From NCBI GenBank assembly GCA_019634675.1, contig JAHCAX010000008.1, positions 35,251 to 99,250 of the forward strand: 64,000 nt of DNA. The letters are read 5' to 3'. The position numbers were made by a program, and so were the translations under genes. Of the stretch, positions 7,941-16,669 are shown one piece after another (positions within the stretch are counted from its first letter, which is position 1; each line of letters starts with the position of its first letter). Source of the stretch: Acherontichlamydia pituitae. GTDB taxonomy: Bacteria; Chlamydiota; Chlamydiia; Chlamydiales; Rhabdochlamydiaceae. Under the pieces are notes generated by a model. It saw nothing but the letters and a program-made list of their open reading frames with translations. It searched no databases and was not told the origin of the DNA.

Positions 7941-8933
7941 ATGCGTGCAATGGTTTTAGAAGCTCCTCAAAATCCTCTACGATTAGTTAATATGCCTATT
8001 CCTGAACCTCAGGAAGGACAAATCCTTTTAGAAGTTAAAGCATGTGCGGCTTGCCGTACCGATTTACACATTTTCGATGGGGAGATTCCTCTTCCTCGAT
8101 CGCCGTTAATATTAGGGCATCAGGTCGTTGGGATAGTTAAGCGGCTAGGGCCCAAAGCAAAACGCTTTAAGATCGGACAACGGGTGGGTGCAGCTTGGGT
8201 CGGTAAAACTTGCGGAGCGTGCCGTTTTTGTCTTTCAAATCGAGAAAACCTTTGCGAGAGCGCATTATTTACCGGGTATCATTATGATGGAGGTTTTGCG
8301 GAATTTTGTACGGCGAATGAAGATTATTGCTATCTTTTACCTGATTGTTATTCCGATTCACAAGTAGCTCCTCTTCTATGCGGAGGATTAATTGGTTTTC
8401 GGGCTCTTCGGAAAACCGGATCTGCTCAAAAGTTAGGTTTCTATGGATTTGGGTCATCTGCGCATATTTTAATTCAAATAGCCAAACATCAGGGAAAAGA
8501 GGTCTATGCATTTACCCGGCATGGAGATGAATCAGCGCAAAGTTTAGCCAAAAAACTAGGAGCTGTTTGGGCTGGCTCTTCAGAGGAAATGCCTCCCGTC
8601 CTCTTGGATGCCGCAATTATTTTTGCCCCAGTAGGAAAATTAGTGCCTCAAGCTCTTCGAGCAGTTGACAAAGGGGGATCTGTTGTGTGCGCTGGCATCC
8701 ATATGAGCGATATACCTTCTTTCCCATATGAGCTTATTTATGGAGAGCGTCTTGTCCAATCGGTTGCCAACCTCACACGCGATGATGGGGAGAAATTTTT
8801 TGAAATTGCATCCCGCCTTTTGATCCATACTCAAGTAGCATCTTATTCCCTTGAAGAAGCAAATAGAGCATTATGCGATTTAAGAGAGGGAAAAATAACA
8901 GGATCTGCGGTTATTTCAGTATCGGAGCAATAA
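7941..8933 (+). CDS. Zinc-dependent alcohol dehydrogenase (medium-chain family)
   Basis: A 330-residue MDR enzyme. The catalytic-zinc Cys is in CAACRTDLH, followed by the GHQVVG histidine, and the structural-zinc cysteines are in CGACRFCLSNRENLC. The nucleotide-binding segment reads LGFYGFGSSAHI. It resembles the AdhA/YogA type of bacterial alcohol dehydrogenase that oxidises or reduces small alcohols and aldehydes with NAD(P). Its codons are visibly more A/T-rich at third positions than those of the aro genes, which suggests acquisition by transfer. It starts 6 nt after the DUF2608 stop. Confidence 0.9.
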   Translation: MRAMVLEAPQNPLRLVNMPIPEPQEGQILLEVKACAACRTDLHIFDGEIPLPRSPLILGHQVVGIVKRLGPKAKRFKIGQRVGAAWVGKTCGACRFCLSNRENLCESALFTGYHYDGGFAEFCTANEDYCYLLPDCYSDSQVAPLLCGGLIGFRALRKTGSAQKLGFYGFGSSAHILIQIAKHQGKEVYAFTRHGDESAQSLAKKLGAVWAGSSEEMPPVLLDAAIIFAPVGKLVPQALRAVDKGGSVVCAGIHMSDIPSFPYELIYGERLVQSVANLTRDDGEKFFEIASRLLIHTQVASYSLEEANRALCDLREGKITGSAVISVSEQ

Positions 8934-9003
8934 ACTATTGAGGGAATTGCAAAATCATCGATGTATCCGGCCAAAGCAGTTTTGCAACTGTCTTTGAAGT
9001 TTT

Positions 9004-9429
9004 TTAACTGCAATTTGGATTTGTGATCGATTCAACAGACATTTTCCATCTCTGGTTGATGGTTGCTACTTCCGCATCCTGCCGTTGTTCCATTGCTTCT
9101 TTCATTTTCTGCTTTAAACGTTCGCAATAGGAAATCGTCTCTGAAGAAAGAGAAGAAGCTGTTCGAGAACTTTTCTGAGTATCTTGGTGTTGCGACTCTG
9201 GCCTGATGAGAGGAGCCTCTGAAATTTGTTCTTGGCTAAATTGAGTCTGAGAATTCTCTGATACTCTTCGTTTTGCATCTTTTTCCCAATCCTCTTTGGC
9301 TTTAATGATCAAAGCATCAATATGTTCCTGGGAAACGCGTTTGCGTTTAGCGCCAGATTCAATCGGTTGCGATTGAATCCCTTCATGCAGAGAAGGGGAG
9401 TCGACACGGCGAGGAAAGGACGCGCTCAT
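9004..9429 (-). CDS. Hypothetical hydrophilic protein, coupled to the symporter gene
   Basis: A 141-residue, highly charged protein with no membrane segment. It contains a basic stretch AKRKRVS near residue 28 and Ser/Gln-rich low-complexity sequence; helix-forming KQKMKEAMEQRQDAEVAT follows near the C-terminus. Its ATG overlaps the symporter stop as ATGA (9426-9429), so it is probably translated from the same mRNA. No family recognised. The KRKR patch could be a nuclear-localisation-like signal if the protein is secreted, but that is speculation. Confidence 0.6.
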   Translation of the reverse strand: MSASFPRRVDSPSLHEGIQSQPIESGAKRKRVSQEHIDALIIKAKEDWEKDAKRRVSENSQTQFSQEQISEAPLIRPESQHQDTQKSSRTASSLSSETISYCERLKQKMKEAMEQRQDAEVATINQRWKMSVESITNPNCS

Positions 9430-10706
9430 TCAAAGACCTCTTTTTCAAGAACATGCTTTTCACCTTCTGTGCGTGCAACGAGAACGGCGCAGCAGCTATC
9501 GCTGAAGACGTTGACAGTTGTGCGGCACATGTCCAAGATCCTGTCTACTGCGATGAACAGCCCGATCCCTTCCACAGGAAGGCCGATCGCTTTCAAGATC
9601 ACAATGACGGCAACCAAACTGGCTGATGGAACGCCCGCTACGCCGATCGAGGTGATTAGGGCTAATAGGACAACAATAAATTGGGTCGAGAAGGAAAGGT
9701 CGATCCCATATGCTTGGGCGACGAACATCGCGGCAACGCATTCATAAAGGGCGGATCCCGACATGTTCAAAGAGGTCCCAAGCGGGATGACCAAGCTGCA
9801 GATCCTGTTGGAAACTCCAGCCCTTTTTTCGACGCAATCGATTGTTATCGGAAGAGTTGCTGAAGAGGAGCTTGTCGAAAAGGCGGTGATCAATGCAGGC
9901 GCCATTGCCTTAAAGTGGCGGTAAGGCTTGACTTTGGCGACATACTTCAAAATTAAAGGGAGGGCGACAAAGACGAATGTTAGAAGCCCTAAGATCACCG
10001 ACAAGGTGAAGAGCCCTAAAGAATGGAGCGATTCAACGCCGGTTGTAGCAAACACTTTGGCTACCAAGCAGAACACCCCTAAAGGGAGGAATTTCATGAC
10101 CATGTGGGTGATGCGTATCATTGCTTGGAAGATCCCTTGCCAGAACCCGATTAGGATCGAAGAGGGGTGGGATTCGATTTTGGAAATGGAATAGCCGAAG
10201 ATCAAACTGAAGAAGATCAACCCGAGCATCTGCCCATGGGAAAACGCTTCAACGACGTTGGATGGGATAATTTGCAGGATTACTTCTGTGATCTTGTGCC
10301 CTTCTTGCGTGCTCAAGTGCTGTTGGACAGATGAGGCGTCGATCGTTGCATAGTTCTTTAGTGTATCGGGATGGATCACTGATCCAGGATTGAAGAGATT
10401 GACAAAGAGGAGGCCAAGGAGAATGGCGACTAGGCTTGTCGCAATGTAGAAGGTAAACGTTTTTAGACCAAGGCGGCCGAATGCAGCGTCGTTGCCGATC
10501 CGGGCTACCCCAGTGATGATGGAAGATGAGACGAGGGGAACAACAACTAAGGTCAACGCATTGATGAACAGTTTGCCGAGCAAATCATAAGCGGAATAAA
10601 GTTTGATGCCAAAAATTGCAGTTTCCGTTCCAGACCAGGAACCGGCAAACATTGCCAGTACGATGGCGATAAAAATGAGCCAAGGGGACTTTTTCTTTTT
10701 GTGCAT
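9426..10706 (-). CDS. Dicarboxylate/amino acid:cation symporter (GltP/DctA family)
   Basis: A 426-residue inner-membrane transporter of the DAACS family, probably importing glutamate, aspartate or C4-dicarboxylates with Na+ or H+. It shows the serine-rich re-entrant loop TSSSSATLPIT, the motif IPLGTSLNMSGSA and a late hairpin with the family motif DRILDMCRTTVNV (Asp and Arg for substrate binding). About eight membrane segments are visible. A glutamate/dicarboxylate importer suits a host-dependent organism that also encodes malic enzyme and aconitase in this window. Confidence 0.92.
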   Translation of the reverse strand: MHKKKKSPWLIFIAIVLAMFAGSWSGTETAIFGIKLYSAYDLLGKLFINALTLVVVPLVSSSIITGVARIGNDAAFGRLGLKTFTFYIATSLVAILLGLLFVNLFNPGSVIHPDTLKNYATIDASSVQQHLSTQEGHKITEVILQIIPSNVVEAFSHGQMLGLIFFSLIFGYSISKIESHPSSILIGFWQGIFQAMIRITHMVMKFLPLGVFCLVAKVFATTGVESLHSLGLFTLSVILGLLTFVFVALPLILKYVAKVKPYRHFKAMAPALITAFSTSSSSATLPITIDCVEKRAGVSNRICSLVIPLGTSLNMSGSALYECVAAMFVAQAYGIDLSFSTQFIVVLLALITSIGVAGVPSASLVAVIVILKAIGLPVEGIGLFIAVDRILDMCRTTVNVFSDSCCAVLVARTEGEKHVLEKEVFE

Positions 10707-10808
10707 AACAATGTTCCTTACAATTCGATCGAATAACCCAGTAATCCTAGCAGAAAGACAACTTTTTAATCCACTTGTAAGGTGAAAAAGAAAGGGATAG
10801 GAACTTCT

Positions 10809-11513
10809 TTAAAGGCTGCCGCCGCCATCGATGCAGATCGTCTGGCCGGTGATGTATCCGGCCTCCTCGGAGAGTAGAAATCCGATCAAGGCTGCAACTT
10901 CAGAGGGGAATCCGACCCTTTGCATAGGGATTCCGGCTAAAAGGTCCTTTTCAGCGGGGCTTCCTTTGGGCCGTGAGCGGCGTAAAAGCTCGGTCTCGAT
11001 AGGACCCGGAGCTACTGCATTGACAGTGATTGCAAAGGGGGCTAGCTCCAATGCCCAAGTCCGTGTGCAGCCGATAAGAGCGCTTTTTGCTGCAGAATAC
11101 ACTGTCCGGTTGGCCGATCCAAAGATCGCCCGTGAGGAGATGTTGATGATCCGACCCCACTTCCGCATTTTCATGCCTTGGCAAAATGCCTGGGCAGCTA
11201 GGATAGCCGAGCGGACATTGAGGTCCATGATCATTTGATAGGTATCAAGATCGATCTTTTCGAGGGGCTGAGGGAAATTTGTGCCGACATTGTTGATGAG
11301 CGCATCGATGGAAAATTTTTTATCGATTTCACTAAAGACCTCTTTTGTCTCGTCCGCCTTGCTAAGGTCGCATTGAAACAGTTTTCCGGGAAATGGGGCA
11401 TTAGTCTGGGAACGGGCGATCCCAATGATTTGATAGCCGCGGTCTGCAAGCCATTGGGCCGCAGCCAGTCCTATCCCTTTCGTCGCGCCTGTGATCAAGA
11501 CATTTTTTTTCAT
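10809..11513 (-). CDS. Short-chain dehydrogenase/reductase (FabG-like)
   Basis: A 234-residue SDR with TGATKGIG (NAD(P) binding), NNVGTN, the catalytic Ser in INISSR, and Tyr/Lys in YSAAK, ending in the usual GGGSL tail. Likely a 3-oxoacyl-ACP reductase or related alcohol/keto reductase; the substrate is not determined. The frame is open nine codons further upstream, but the ATG at 11513 overlaps the preceding stop as ATGA, so the shorter form is chosen. Neighbours give no pathway. Confidence 0.85.
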   Translation of the reverse strand: MKKNVLITGATKGIGLAAAQWLADRGYQIIGIARSQTNAPFPGKLFQCDLSKADETKEVFSEIDKKFSIDALINNVGTNFPQPLEKIDLDTYQMIMDLNVRSAILAAQAFCQGMKMRKWGRIINISSRAIFGSANRTVYSAAKSALIGCTRTWALELAPFAITVNAVAPGPIETELLRRSRPKGSPAEKDLLAGIPMQRVGFPSEVAALIGFLLSEEAGYITGQTICIDGGGSL

Positions 11514-11959
11514 TTGCCGACCATTTTTATTTGCAGCCATTCATTCAAGCCATAATAGAGCCGGTTTGTCGTATTTGGCAGAGCGGCGTAAGCTGCCACG
11601 AGCAAAGGAAAGACAAAGAAGATTGAAAGGTCGAAAATGCTGATGGAAAGGTGGTAGACCCCTTCGCTGATGTAATATCCTGGCCGGTCCATTTCAAAGT
11701 AGTTTTTTGCAATAACAGATGTTGTTGCCAGGAATAACTTCGATCCGGCGACCGTTAAATTATAGATCGCTCCAGCAGCAGCAAAAAAAGGGAGGGTGAT
11801 CGTACAAAAAATAATTCGTATCAGGACTCGCAGGGGCCTTCCTGGAAGCGGCAGTTCATCATCTTCAACACCGATCTGAGAGCGGTTCATCACGCTTAAG
11901 AAAGCGTCGGCTCCGGAGAAATTGGGCATCGAATCTAAGCTTTGCAAGGTTTGAGCCAT
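11510..11959 (-). CDS. Small hypothetical membrane protein
   Basis: A 149-residue protein with two hydrophobic stretches (around residues 47-70 and 103-125) separated by a polar loop, the bilobed pattern common in chlamydial inclusion-membrane or related proteins. No family recognised. Its stop overlaps the start of the short-chain dehydrogenase gene by 4 nt, so the two are co-translated. Function unknown. Confidence 0.65.
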   Translation of the reverse strand: MAQTLQSLDSMPNFSGADAFLSVMNRSQIGVEDDELPLPGRPLRVLIRIIFCTITLPFFAAAGAIYNLTVAGSKLFLATTSVIAKNYFEMDRPGYYISEGVYHLSISIFDLSIFFVFPLLVAAYAALPNTTNRLYYGLNEWLQIKMVGK

Positions 11960-12014
11960 GCTAATTCCCCTTGGTTATTGATCTCAAAGATATACACAAA
12001 CAAAATGAAAAAAC

Positions 12015-13019
12015 TCAAGTTTTTGCCATTTGAGCTTGAAAACCTGAAAGGGAAAGGCCTCCGCCCGAATGGACAAAGAGGATGTTGCCTTTAAGCTGGT
12101 CATCGCTAATAATCCGCTGCCCCTCATCGAACAGCTTGGCTGTAAAAATAGGATCGGTCAGAAAGCCCTCTTGCCGCGCAATGCAGGAGATTGTTTGGAA
12201 GACCCGGGCATTTGTGGCGCCAAACGATGGGGCATTTTGGGGAACATAGGTCTTATAAAGAAATGTTGAGGGAAGGGGTGTGTTAAAAAGGAAGGCCCAG
12301 TCATGCGAACGCTCAGCTAAGACCTTTTGAAAAGCATCGTCTGATTGGGCAATGAGCAGGACATGGACGGTGCACGGTTTCTTTAATGCGGCAAAAGCAA
12401 GGATGAGAGCTGCTGCCATCATTCCCGTGCCGGCATCGACAAAGACATGGTCGAATGGGCCGCCGATCTCTTGTTCATGGGACAAGATCTGTTCAGCCAA
12501 GGTCAATGCGCCGGGAAGGGCTTCGCGGCAATTTCCTCCTTTCGGAATGATCGAAACGGGGATTCCATTTTTGTTCTGAATCGTCTGATAATCTTTTGCT
12601 AATGCATCCAGGTTTTCCCAATTTCCTCTCGAAATCCAATGGATGTTCTCCTTGGCGGCAAAAAGAGACGACCACAATGCATTGCCATGCAATGGCTGAT
12701 TGGAATCTCCGAGTAAAAACAAGACCGGTTCGATCTGCTGTTCGCGGAGCAGCTGCGAGATCGAAAGGACGTGATTGGAAAAACTTCCGCCCATGACGAC
12801 AGCTTCTTTAGGATTTTCCTTAAAGATCGCTGGCAAGAGGGAAAGATACTTTCTTAGTTTGGAGCCGCTGATGCCGAAGCCTAGCTCATCATCCCGTTTG
12901 ACATAGCACGTCCGATCGGCGCAAGAAAAAGAATGCAGCTTATGGATCCGCGATCGGTGCGGGAAAGGGAGAAGGGGATAGGTAGCAATCAATGGCGTCA
13001 GAGCGGTCATAATCTTCAT
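12015..13019 (-). CDS. PLP-dependent D-cysteine desulfhydrase / ACC deaminase family enzyme
   Basis: A 334-residue fold-type II PLP enzyme. The block YVKRDDELGFGISGSKLRKY holds the Schiff-base Lys in the GSKLRK context of the D-cysteine desulfhydrase/ACC deaminase family, GGSFSNHVLS contacts substrate, and DAGTGMMAAALIL resembles the phosphate-binding glycine loop. D-cysteine desulfhydration to pyruvate, sulfide and ammonia is the most likely activity; the specificity residues cannot be judged by eye. Start could also be the ATG at codon 4 (13010). Confidence 0.82.
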   Translation of the reverse strand: MKIMTALTPLIATYPLLPFPHRSRIHKLHSFSCADRTCYVKRDDELGFGISGSKLRKYLSLLPAIFKENPKEAVVMGGSFSNHVLSISQLLREQQIEPVLFLLGDSNQPLHGNALWSSLFAAKENIHWISRGNWENLDALAKDYQTIQNKNGIPVSIIPKGGNCREALPGALTLAEQILSHEQEIGGPFDHVFVDAGTGMMAAALILAFAALKKPCTVHVLLIAQSDDAFQKVLAERSHDWAFLFNTPLPSTFLYKTYVPQNAPSFGATNARVFQTISCIARQEGFLTDPIFTAKLFDEGQRIISDDQLKGNILFVHSGGGLSLSGFQAQMAKT

Positions 13020-13058
13020 TATATGCGCACAGGGAATTTTGGTCTTTGAAACGTTGAA

Positions 13059-14012
13059 TTATACGTTCGAGATGATCCGGTCGATCAGTAAATGAGGAGT
13101 TGTTTCCGTCACATGATGTGTCTTTACAAATTCCTTCACACATTTGGTGAGGTCTTCTATCCCATCAATCCGATCTGAGCCAAAGCTAGGATTATAAAAG
13201 TAGCCCCTGCCGTTTCCTAGATTGATCCAATTTACCCGATGGGATGAGGAGTAGACTGCGTAGGCTCCAGGTGGAAGAGCGCAGAACTCCTCTGCAATTT
13301 GCCGATCGGTTTGCCGGATCGGATCGCAGTGGAGCAGGTCAAGTTGACGGCCTAAGTTGAGAACTTGGGTAGTCGCTTCTTCGTTAAGGGAATGCAAGAG
13401 GGAAGCTTCTCTTGGCGCTCCGGCCTCGAACTGCTTCGTGACTGCTTTAATGTGCTCATCAGGATTGGTGAATTGGGCCTGCGTCTTAAAATAGAGATAA
13501 AGGAACCAATTGGCCATGCCGCGGCATATTCCGTTCCGATGGAAGAAATGGATCCCTTGGTTTCTATCATCGATGTCGTGTATTTCAAATGTTGGATGCG
13601 CTCCAGGCTCAATGGAGGATTGCAAATAGAGATCATCGGTGTCTGTGCGGTGGGAGTTGAGGCTGGCCATTAAAAAGCGATCGCCCATTTCATAGAAATG
13701 GGTCAGATACAATGTCGATGCCATCGCGTGGCGTGAGGCAACATGGCATCGTTTGGCCAAATCGGTCGCTCCTATGCTGTTGAGAAGGCAGGTTACGGAC
13801 TTCAAGAAGAGGGCAATGATATCCTGGAATGTGGAGTCGACCTCCCATTTAAACACTTCCCATCGATCGTTTAATTTGGATGAGGCGCTTGAAAGCGGGC
13901 TTGCCGCTTGCCGGTTGATTTGGTCGATCGCTTCTTGCCCGCTTAGATATGCGCGCAGCGAAGTAGCCGAATCTAATAATTGAGGTGAGAAGCAGTTTTG
14001 AGCGGTTGCCAT
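13059..14012 (-). CDS. Putative papain-like (YopT/C58-like) cysteine protease effector
   Basis: A 317-residue protein without signal peptide. Three blocks in the right order resemble the YopT/AvrPphB (peptidase C58) triad: Cys163 in NGICRGMANWFLYLY, His258 in SSSHRVNWI, and Asn274 in YFYNPSFG, where YopT has Asp in a DPNFG-type turn. The 16-residue His-to-Asn spacing equals that of YopT as I recall it. The Asn for Asp exchange weakens but does not exclude activity (Asn is used in papain). YopT cleaves prenylated Rho GTPases; the target here is unknown. AAGG precedes the ATG. It stands next to an AT-rich spacer and other effector candidates. Confidence 0.5.
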   Translation of the reverse strand: MATAQNCFSPQLLDSATSLRAYLSGQEAIDQINRQAASPLSSASSKLNDRWEVFKWEVDSTFQDIIALFLKSVTCLLNSIGATDLAKRCHVASRHAMASTLYLTHFYEMGDRFLMASLNSHRTDTDDLYLQSSIEPGAHPTFEIHDIDDRNQGIHFFHRNGICRGMANWFLYLYFKTQAQFTNPDEHIKAVTKQFEAGAPREASLLHSLNEEATTQVLNLGRQLDLLHCDPIRQTDRQIAEEFCALPPGAYAVYSSSHRVNWINLGNGRGYFYNPSFGSDRIDGIEDLTKCVKEFVKTHHVTETTPHLLIDRIISNV

Positions 14013-14206
14013 TTGCCTTCATTTTTTTTTGCAGACATTGTAAGGCATCTTCACGTTAAAAAAAATATTAAACATTAATTGAATCTTGTTGTTTTCTGGA
14101 ATTAAAAGACACAAATCCAATTGGTTGTGTAATTGTGTTGAATGTTAAACCATTTCATTTCACGTTAATATTATATTAATAAAATTTTTGTATAATTATG
14201 TTAATT

Positions 14207-14236
14207 TTGACATGCTTCTGTTGTTTATAATAATAA
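14207..14236 (+). promoter_or_regulatory. Putative promoter upstream of the caspase-like/ankyrin gene
   Basis: Perfect TTGACA at 14207-14212 followed after 17-18 nt by an ATAATA/TAATAA -10-like stretch (14230-14236). It sits in a 235-bp AT-rich spacer, about 12 nt before the start codon, so the transcript would have a very short leader. Several other TATAAT-like strings occur here, which lowers confidence. Confidence 0.4.
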
Positions 14237-14247
14237 TTTAGGTTTTT

Positions 14248-16176
14248 ATGAGTTCTTTGTCGAATGTTGATGGTAAAAACGCAGTGTTCTTGAGTTCTCA
14301 AATCGATCCAAACCATGCTTTTATTTCTACTGAGAGGGGACTGAATAAACGAATCTCTGTATTAAAAGAAGATGGTCTAAGGGTTGATCATTTTACTTCG
14401 TTTATGACTTTTGCCGAGGTTGCTGAATCTCTTAGGGAAAAATTTCCCAATGGCATCCACATGATGACATGGAGAGGCCATGGCAATTTTGATCGATTTG
14501 AATTATCTGAAGATCCATGCGGCATTGCATTTATGCATACTGACGCCCCCTCGCATGAACCGGTTGAACAAATTTGTCAGGCAATCGAAAAAGGAGGGCT
14601 TCTTGCCACAGAATCTTGTTTGAATGGAGCTGGAAAAGAAAATTTGCTCAAGCATTTAGCCGGACTTTGCCGATCAGGTGTTGTTGTCATAGGCAGCAGG
14701 ATCGATGAAATGGATATTCAAATTCAGCCGGGCGTGTCCCATTATTATCGTTGCTTTTCACTTACAGGAGACGATCAGACTAGAATCTATTATAAAACAC
14801 AGGCTGGGCCGGTTCAAAATATCTCTCCTAAGCACGTTGATATCCTCTGGAAATTTTTAGGAAATTCGCCTGCGACTTTTGATCTTTGCTACCAACTATT
14901 AGGTGAAAGAAACGATCCTGAATCTTACGCCAAAGTGTTACAGGAGAATCAAATGCTCCTCAAGTCTCATTTATCAGACGTTAATGCGGTTAAACAATCT
15001 TTACTAAGCGTTCCTGTTTGCCGATCGGTTGTTAGCCCCATTTGGCTAGAGATGCTCGAAGAGCTTGAAATACACACAGGAGATGTATCGTTGCATAGGT
15101 TGCAGATCCCTCTTTCGCAACGCACTTCGGAATTGGTCATTGAGGATGATAAAATGACATGGACTGGTAGGTCGTTAACTTCGCAAAAGGTCGCTTATCA
15201 GTTTTTATTAGGCATGGCGATGCTGCAACAATATAAGCCGCTTTTTCAACTTCTTGGCAATTCAAAACAGGGCATATCTGATTCTAAACTAGCAGAATGT
15301 ATCTATGCCCTTACAGGACTAGCGCTCCATCCTGCAAAGGGAATGCCCTTTTACAATAAGCTTAGCATGGCTATCCAGACTGTCAAAAATTCATATCTTC
15401 TAGCTAAGGAGAGGGGCAGGGTTGAAGAATGGATTGAAGTTTTTGTTAATGAAAGCAGAAGCTGTGTCGATGCGACCATCAACGGCCTGCAGGAGTTTTA
15501 TGAACAAGAAATTCTATCTGACCCCGAGACAACGAGTTTAGAAGGAAACGATTTCGATACGAATTATCAATTAGATGGATGGATGCAGGAGCGATTTGAT
15601 CTAGATGGGCTTCAACGGTTTAATCAATTTAAAAAGAATTTGCGCCATTTGGCGAACCGTAAAATAGCTCTTCTTGAATTACGAAACGCTATTGCTAAGG
15701 TTATTAGCGAAGACAATTCTTCATGTTTTTCCGATCAGATCAATTTTATTAATCGTGTTGGGATTTTTGACAGATCAGATTGGCTTGAGCTGGCAATCCA
15801 GTCCGATTTTACTGAAATACTTCCGCTCCTTTGCTCGAAAAACACGATTAATTGTCCAAATCAATTCGGACAGACCCCTTTGAACCTCGCTATTGGAAAT
15901 CATCATTTCCATTCCGTCGATGTGTTGTTGTGGTTGGGGGCAGATCCTAATCTCCACGCTTCACTGCAATTGGCTACAACTCAAAGCGATTATGAGATCA
16001 TCAATCTATTAGTGTCTGCTGGAGCAGATCCCTTCCGTAAAAATTCAGATGGGTTATCTGCCCGGGATGTTGCGCAACTTTATGATGATATGGACGCCGG
16101 CGAAGCTCTTCAAGGTCGATATCAGCAGCAACTGTCTGATGATGATTTAGGAAAAGAAGAGGAGGAGTGGAGTTGA
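14248..16176 (+). CDS. Caspase/CHAT-like N-terminal domain with C-terminal ankyrin repeats, putative effector
   Basis: A 642-residue protein. Residues 10-150 look like a clan CD (caspase/CHAT-type) peptidase domain: His78 in MMTWRGHG and Cys124 in LLATESCLNGAGKENLLK fit the His-Gly and Cys boxes. The same boxes, with the same 46-residue His-Cys spacing, occur in the 779-residue protein at 19898-22237; the two align through about residue 420 (for example the block YALTGLALHP). Residues 515-615 then form two to three ankyrin-type repeats (GQTPLNLAIGNHHFHSVDVL, then LLVSAGADPF). AT-rich surroundings suggest a host-directed effector. Activity and substrate unknown. Confidence 0.65.
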   Translation: MSSLSNVDGKNAVFLSSQIDPNHAFISTERGLNKRISVLKEDGLRVDHFTSFMTFAEVAESLREKFPNGIHMMTWRGHGNFDRFELSEDPCGIAFMHTDAPSHEPVEQICQAIEKGGLLATESCLNGAGKENLLKHLAGLCRSGVVVIGSRIDEMDIQIQPGVSHYYRCFSLTGDDQTRIYYKTQAGPVQNISPKHVDILWKFLGNSPATFDLCYQLLGERNDPESYAKVLQENQMLLKSHLSDVNAVKQSLLSVPVCRSVVSPIWLEMLEELEIHTGDVSLHRLQIPLSQRTSELVIEDDKMTWTGRSLTSQKVAYQFLLGMAMLQQYKPLFQLLGNSKQGISDSKLAECIYALTGLALHPAKGMPFYNKLSMAIQTVKNSYLLAKERGRVEEWIEVFVNESRSCVDATINGLQEFYEQEILSDPETTSLEGNDFDTNYQLDGWMQERFDLDGLQRFNQFKKNLRHLANRKIALLELRNAIAKVISEDNSSCFSDQINFINRVGIFDRSDWLELAIQSDFTEILPLLCSKNTINCPNQFGQTPLNLAIGNHHFHSVDVLLWLGADPNLHASLQLATTQSDYEIINLLVSAGADPFRKNSDGLSARDVAQLYDDMDAGEALQGRYQQQLSDDDLGKEEEEWS

Positions 16177-16239
16177 GGCCTCCCAAGAGAACAAGGACCT
16201 CCGTAAAATCGCACTTAGCAGTACCATCCTTACTGTTCT

Positions 16240-16590
16240 TTACGCTGTCTCAGCATGGGACCATTGGAGGCGATTGAGCAGGGCGCTTGCAGCCCAAACG
16301 ATAGCGCCTCCCCAGAAGGCTCCAGAAAAAGAGGTCACTTCAACACCAAAAGAAAGGCTTCCTGCCATCCAAAATGTTAGAGCGTTGATGATCAGTGCAA
16401 ATAGGCCGACAGTGAGGATTGTGATCGGCAAAGTAAAGATCAGCAAAAGAGGACGGACGATCGCGTTTAAAATACCGAGTATGAGCGCAAAAAATGCAGC
16501 AGCCCAAAAATTGGGAACTTCAATTCCAGGAATGCTATGAGCGATCCCTAAAATGACAAAGGCCATAATGATCAAGCGGATGACAAACAT
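16240..16590 (-). CDS. Phage holin family 4 / YvlD-type small membrane protein
   Basis: A 116-residue integral membrane protein with four hydrophobic segments. The pattern LGILNAIVRPLLLIFTLPITILTVGLF, shown here only as NAIVRPLLLIFTLPIT, is characteristic of the YvlD/Phage_holin_4_2 family (Pfam PF04020). That family is widespread in bacterial chromosomes without phage context, and no phage genes are nearby here, so a true holin role is unlikely. Function unknown. Confidence 0.8.
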   Translation of the reverse strand: MFVIRLIIMAFVILGIAHSIPGIEVPNFWAAAFFALILGILNAIVRPLLLIFTLPITILTVGLFALIINALTFWMAGSLSFGVEVTSFSGAFWGGAIVWAASALLNRLQWSHAETA

Positions 16591-16669
16591 TTTTTTGCCA
16601 AAAAAGTTTAGTGTTAAATCAGATGAATTTTAGCAATTTTAGGATTTTCGAACATCTTAATAAGCTGTC

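Noticed and set aside
16240..16590. Prophage remnant suggested by the holin-family protein
   Set aside because: The family is common outside phages and no other phage gene is nearby.
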